NCBI GenBank assembly: GCA_037013495.1
Contig: CM072801.1
Span: 108,259,816-108,323,815 of the forward strand
Length of the DNA stretch: 64,000 nt
Reading direction: 5' to 3'
From: Hippophae tibetana
Lineage: Eukaryota > Streptophyta > Magnoliopsida > Rosales > Elaeagnaceae
The notes beneath the pieces were generated by a model. The model was given only the letters and a program-made list of their open reading frames with translations, did no database searches and was not told the DNA's origin. The position numbers and the translations under genes are program-made. Below, one piece after another: positions 63,601 to 64,000 of the stretch; within the stretch, counting starts at the first letter, position 1, and every line of letters starts with the position of its first letter.

Positions 63601-64000
63601 TATTTCAATTTTATCATCTTCGCCATATTCTTAGTAATTCAATCTTTCTTATTCCATTGAGTTTCAGCGTTCTTAGGTTGTCCGCAAAAGGGATTCGCAT
63701 CGTTTGGGATCATAACCTTGGTTGCTGAAAATGGTGTATCTACCTTCACATATCTATTTTTAGAATTTTAGGTTTAAAACATTTTGTGCTTTGGAGGTTT
63801 TCTCCTCTCTTAAGTCACAATTTCCAAAAAGAGAAAGAAATTGTGTCCTTAAAGTCTCGTCTTTCATTTCAAATTTTTTGACATTGTTTTCAACTTTATA
63901 TTTCATATCTTATTTTTTTTTTAAAATCTTGTCATCTTTTTCTTTTCTTTGTTTTATGTGTTCCACCTTTCTTTCTTCTTGAGAAAAACAAGAGAGCTAA
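48651..64000 (+). repeat. Array segment 9: higher-order repeats of 7, 7 and then 6 monomers (4593 and 3937 bp)
   Basis: The ACAAAAAAAG marker at 48929, 53522, 58115 and 62052 gives steps of 4593, 4593 and 3937 bp. A second marker (TTTCAAATTTTTTGACATTG) in monomers anchored at 51324, 55917, 59854 and 63791 gives 4593, 3937 and 3937. The change happens because two chimeric monomers (about 54.6 and 55.3 kb) are replaced by one different monomer (about 59.2 kb), which is repeated at 63.1 kb. The array continues past the window edge. Confidence 0.92.

Larger units (their letters stand above)
5200..64000 (+). repeat. 656-bp tandem satellite array, about 90 head-to-tail monomers
   Basis: The same roughly 656-bp unit repeats without interruption to the window edge, always in the same orientation. 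Counting the TTTAG[GT]ATTTCAATTT box gives 90 copies, from near 5218 to near 63597, which matches the span divided by 656.2. Most monomers are 656 bp. A 657-bp class has one extra T in CAACCCATAATTTCATGG. Monomers are AT-rich with a pyrimidine-rich stretch (TTTCTTTCTTCTTGAG) followed by a purine-rich one. No transposon, gene or inversion interrupts the array. Hydrophobic open frames of about 60-107 codons recur as by-products. The family is not one I can name. Confidence 0.97.

Noticed and set aside
51324-63982. Frames of 63-107 codons on the + strand and 68 codons on the - strand in the 51-64 kb monomers
   Set aside because: They repeat with the higher-order unit, overlap on both strands, and have no recognisable domain or start context.
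5200-64000. Regular repeats as a CRISPR array or rDNA spacer
   Set aside because: The repeat unit is 656 bp with no unique spacers, there are no cas genes, and no rRNA sequence is present; the associated element is a plant retrotransposon.

Overview
The window is nuclear plant heterochromatin, very probably from a flowering plant. It has two parts: a decayed Ty3/gypsy LTR retrotransposon (about 1-5199), then one uninterrupted, same-orientation satellite array running to the right edge (about 5200-64000). No cellular gene, tRNA, rRNA, CRISPR array or bacterial-type operon can be supported anywhere.

Retrotransposon, 1-5199. The left edge cuts into an Athila-type gag with a gag helix-rich domain, a single CCHC-like knuckle, a linker and then an aspartic protease with a DLGAS active site. 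The gag-protease frame is broken by a one-base loss near 1320. Reading then resumes in another frame through the rest of the protease (ILGRPFL motif). Pol stops where reverse transcriptase should begin; RT, RNase H and integrase are absent. A scar carrying a GC-rich motif that resembles the element's own LTR sits there. After it come about 1.7 kb of non-coding internal DNA, a G-rich tract resembling a polypurine tract, and a 3' LTR. The LTR carries a cluster of CpG-rich GCCGCCGGC motifs directly upstream of a TATA box. The LTR stops without a normal end at about 5199, where satellite DNA begins in mid-monomer.

Satellite, 5200-64000. I count 90 occurrences of the same internal box, so there are about 90 monomers of 656-657 bp, all head to tail on the + strand. 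Monomers fall into two main haplotypes (A and B) plus A/B chimeras. Different stretches have been homogenised into different higher-order repeats: a 657-bp near-identical run (16.2-18.3 kb), a 4-monomer unit of 2624 bp (22.6-28.8 kb), a 3-monomer unit of exactly 1968 bp in four copies (32.6-40.5 kb), and units of 5, 6 or 7 monomers from 42.7 kb to the edge. Every length step is a multiple of 656, as expected from unequal exchange in register. Each monomer carries a near-invariant 17-bp box resembling a CENP-B box at 7 of its 9 core positions, and many carry a 9-bp dyad with a 12-nt loop.

The parts do not work together as a gene system. The picture is pericentromeric or other heterochromatin in which a dead Athila-type element abuts an actively homogenising satellite. 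Centromere location is an inference; nothing in the sequence proves it. The short open frames in the array are by-products of the repeat.
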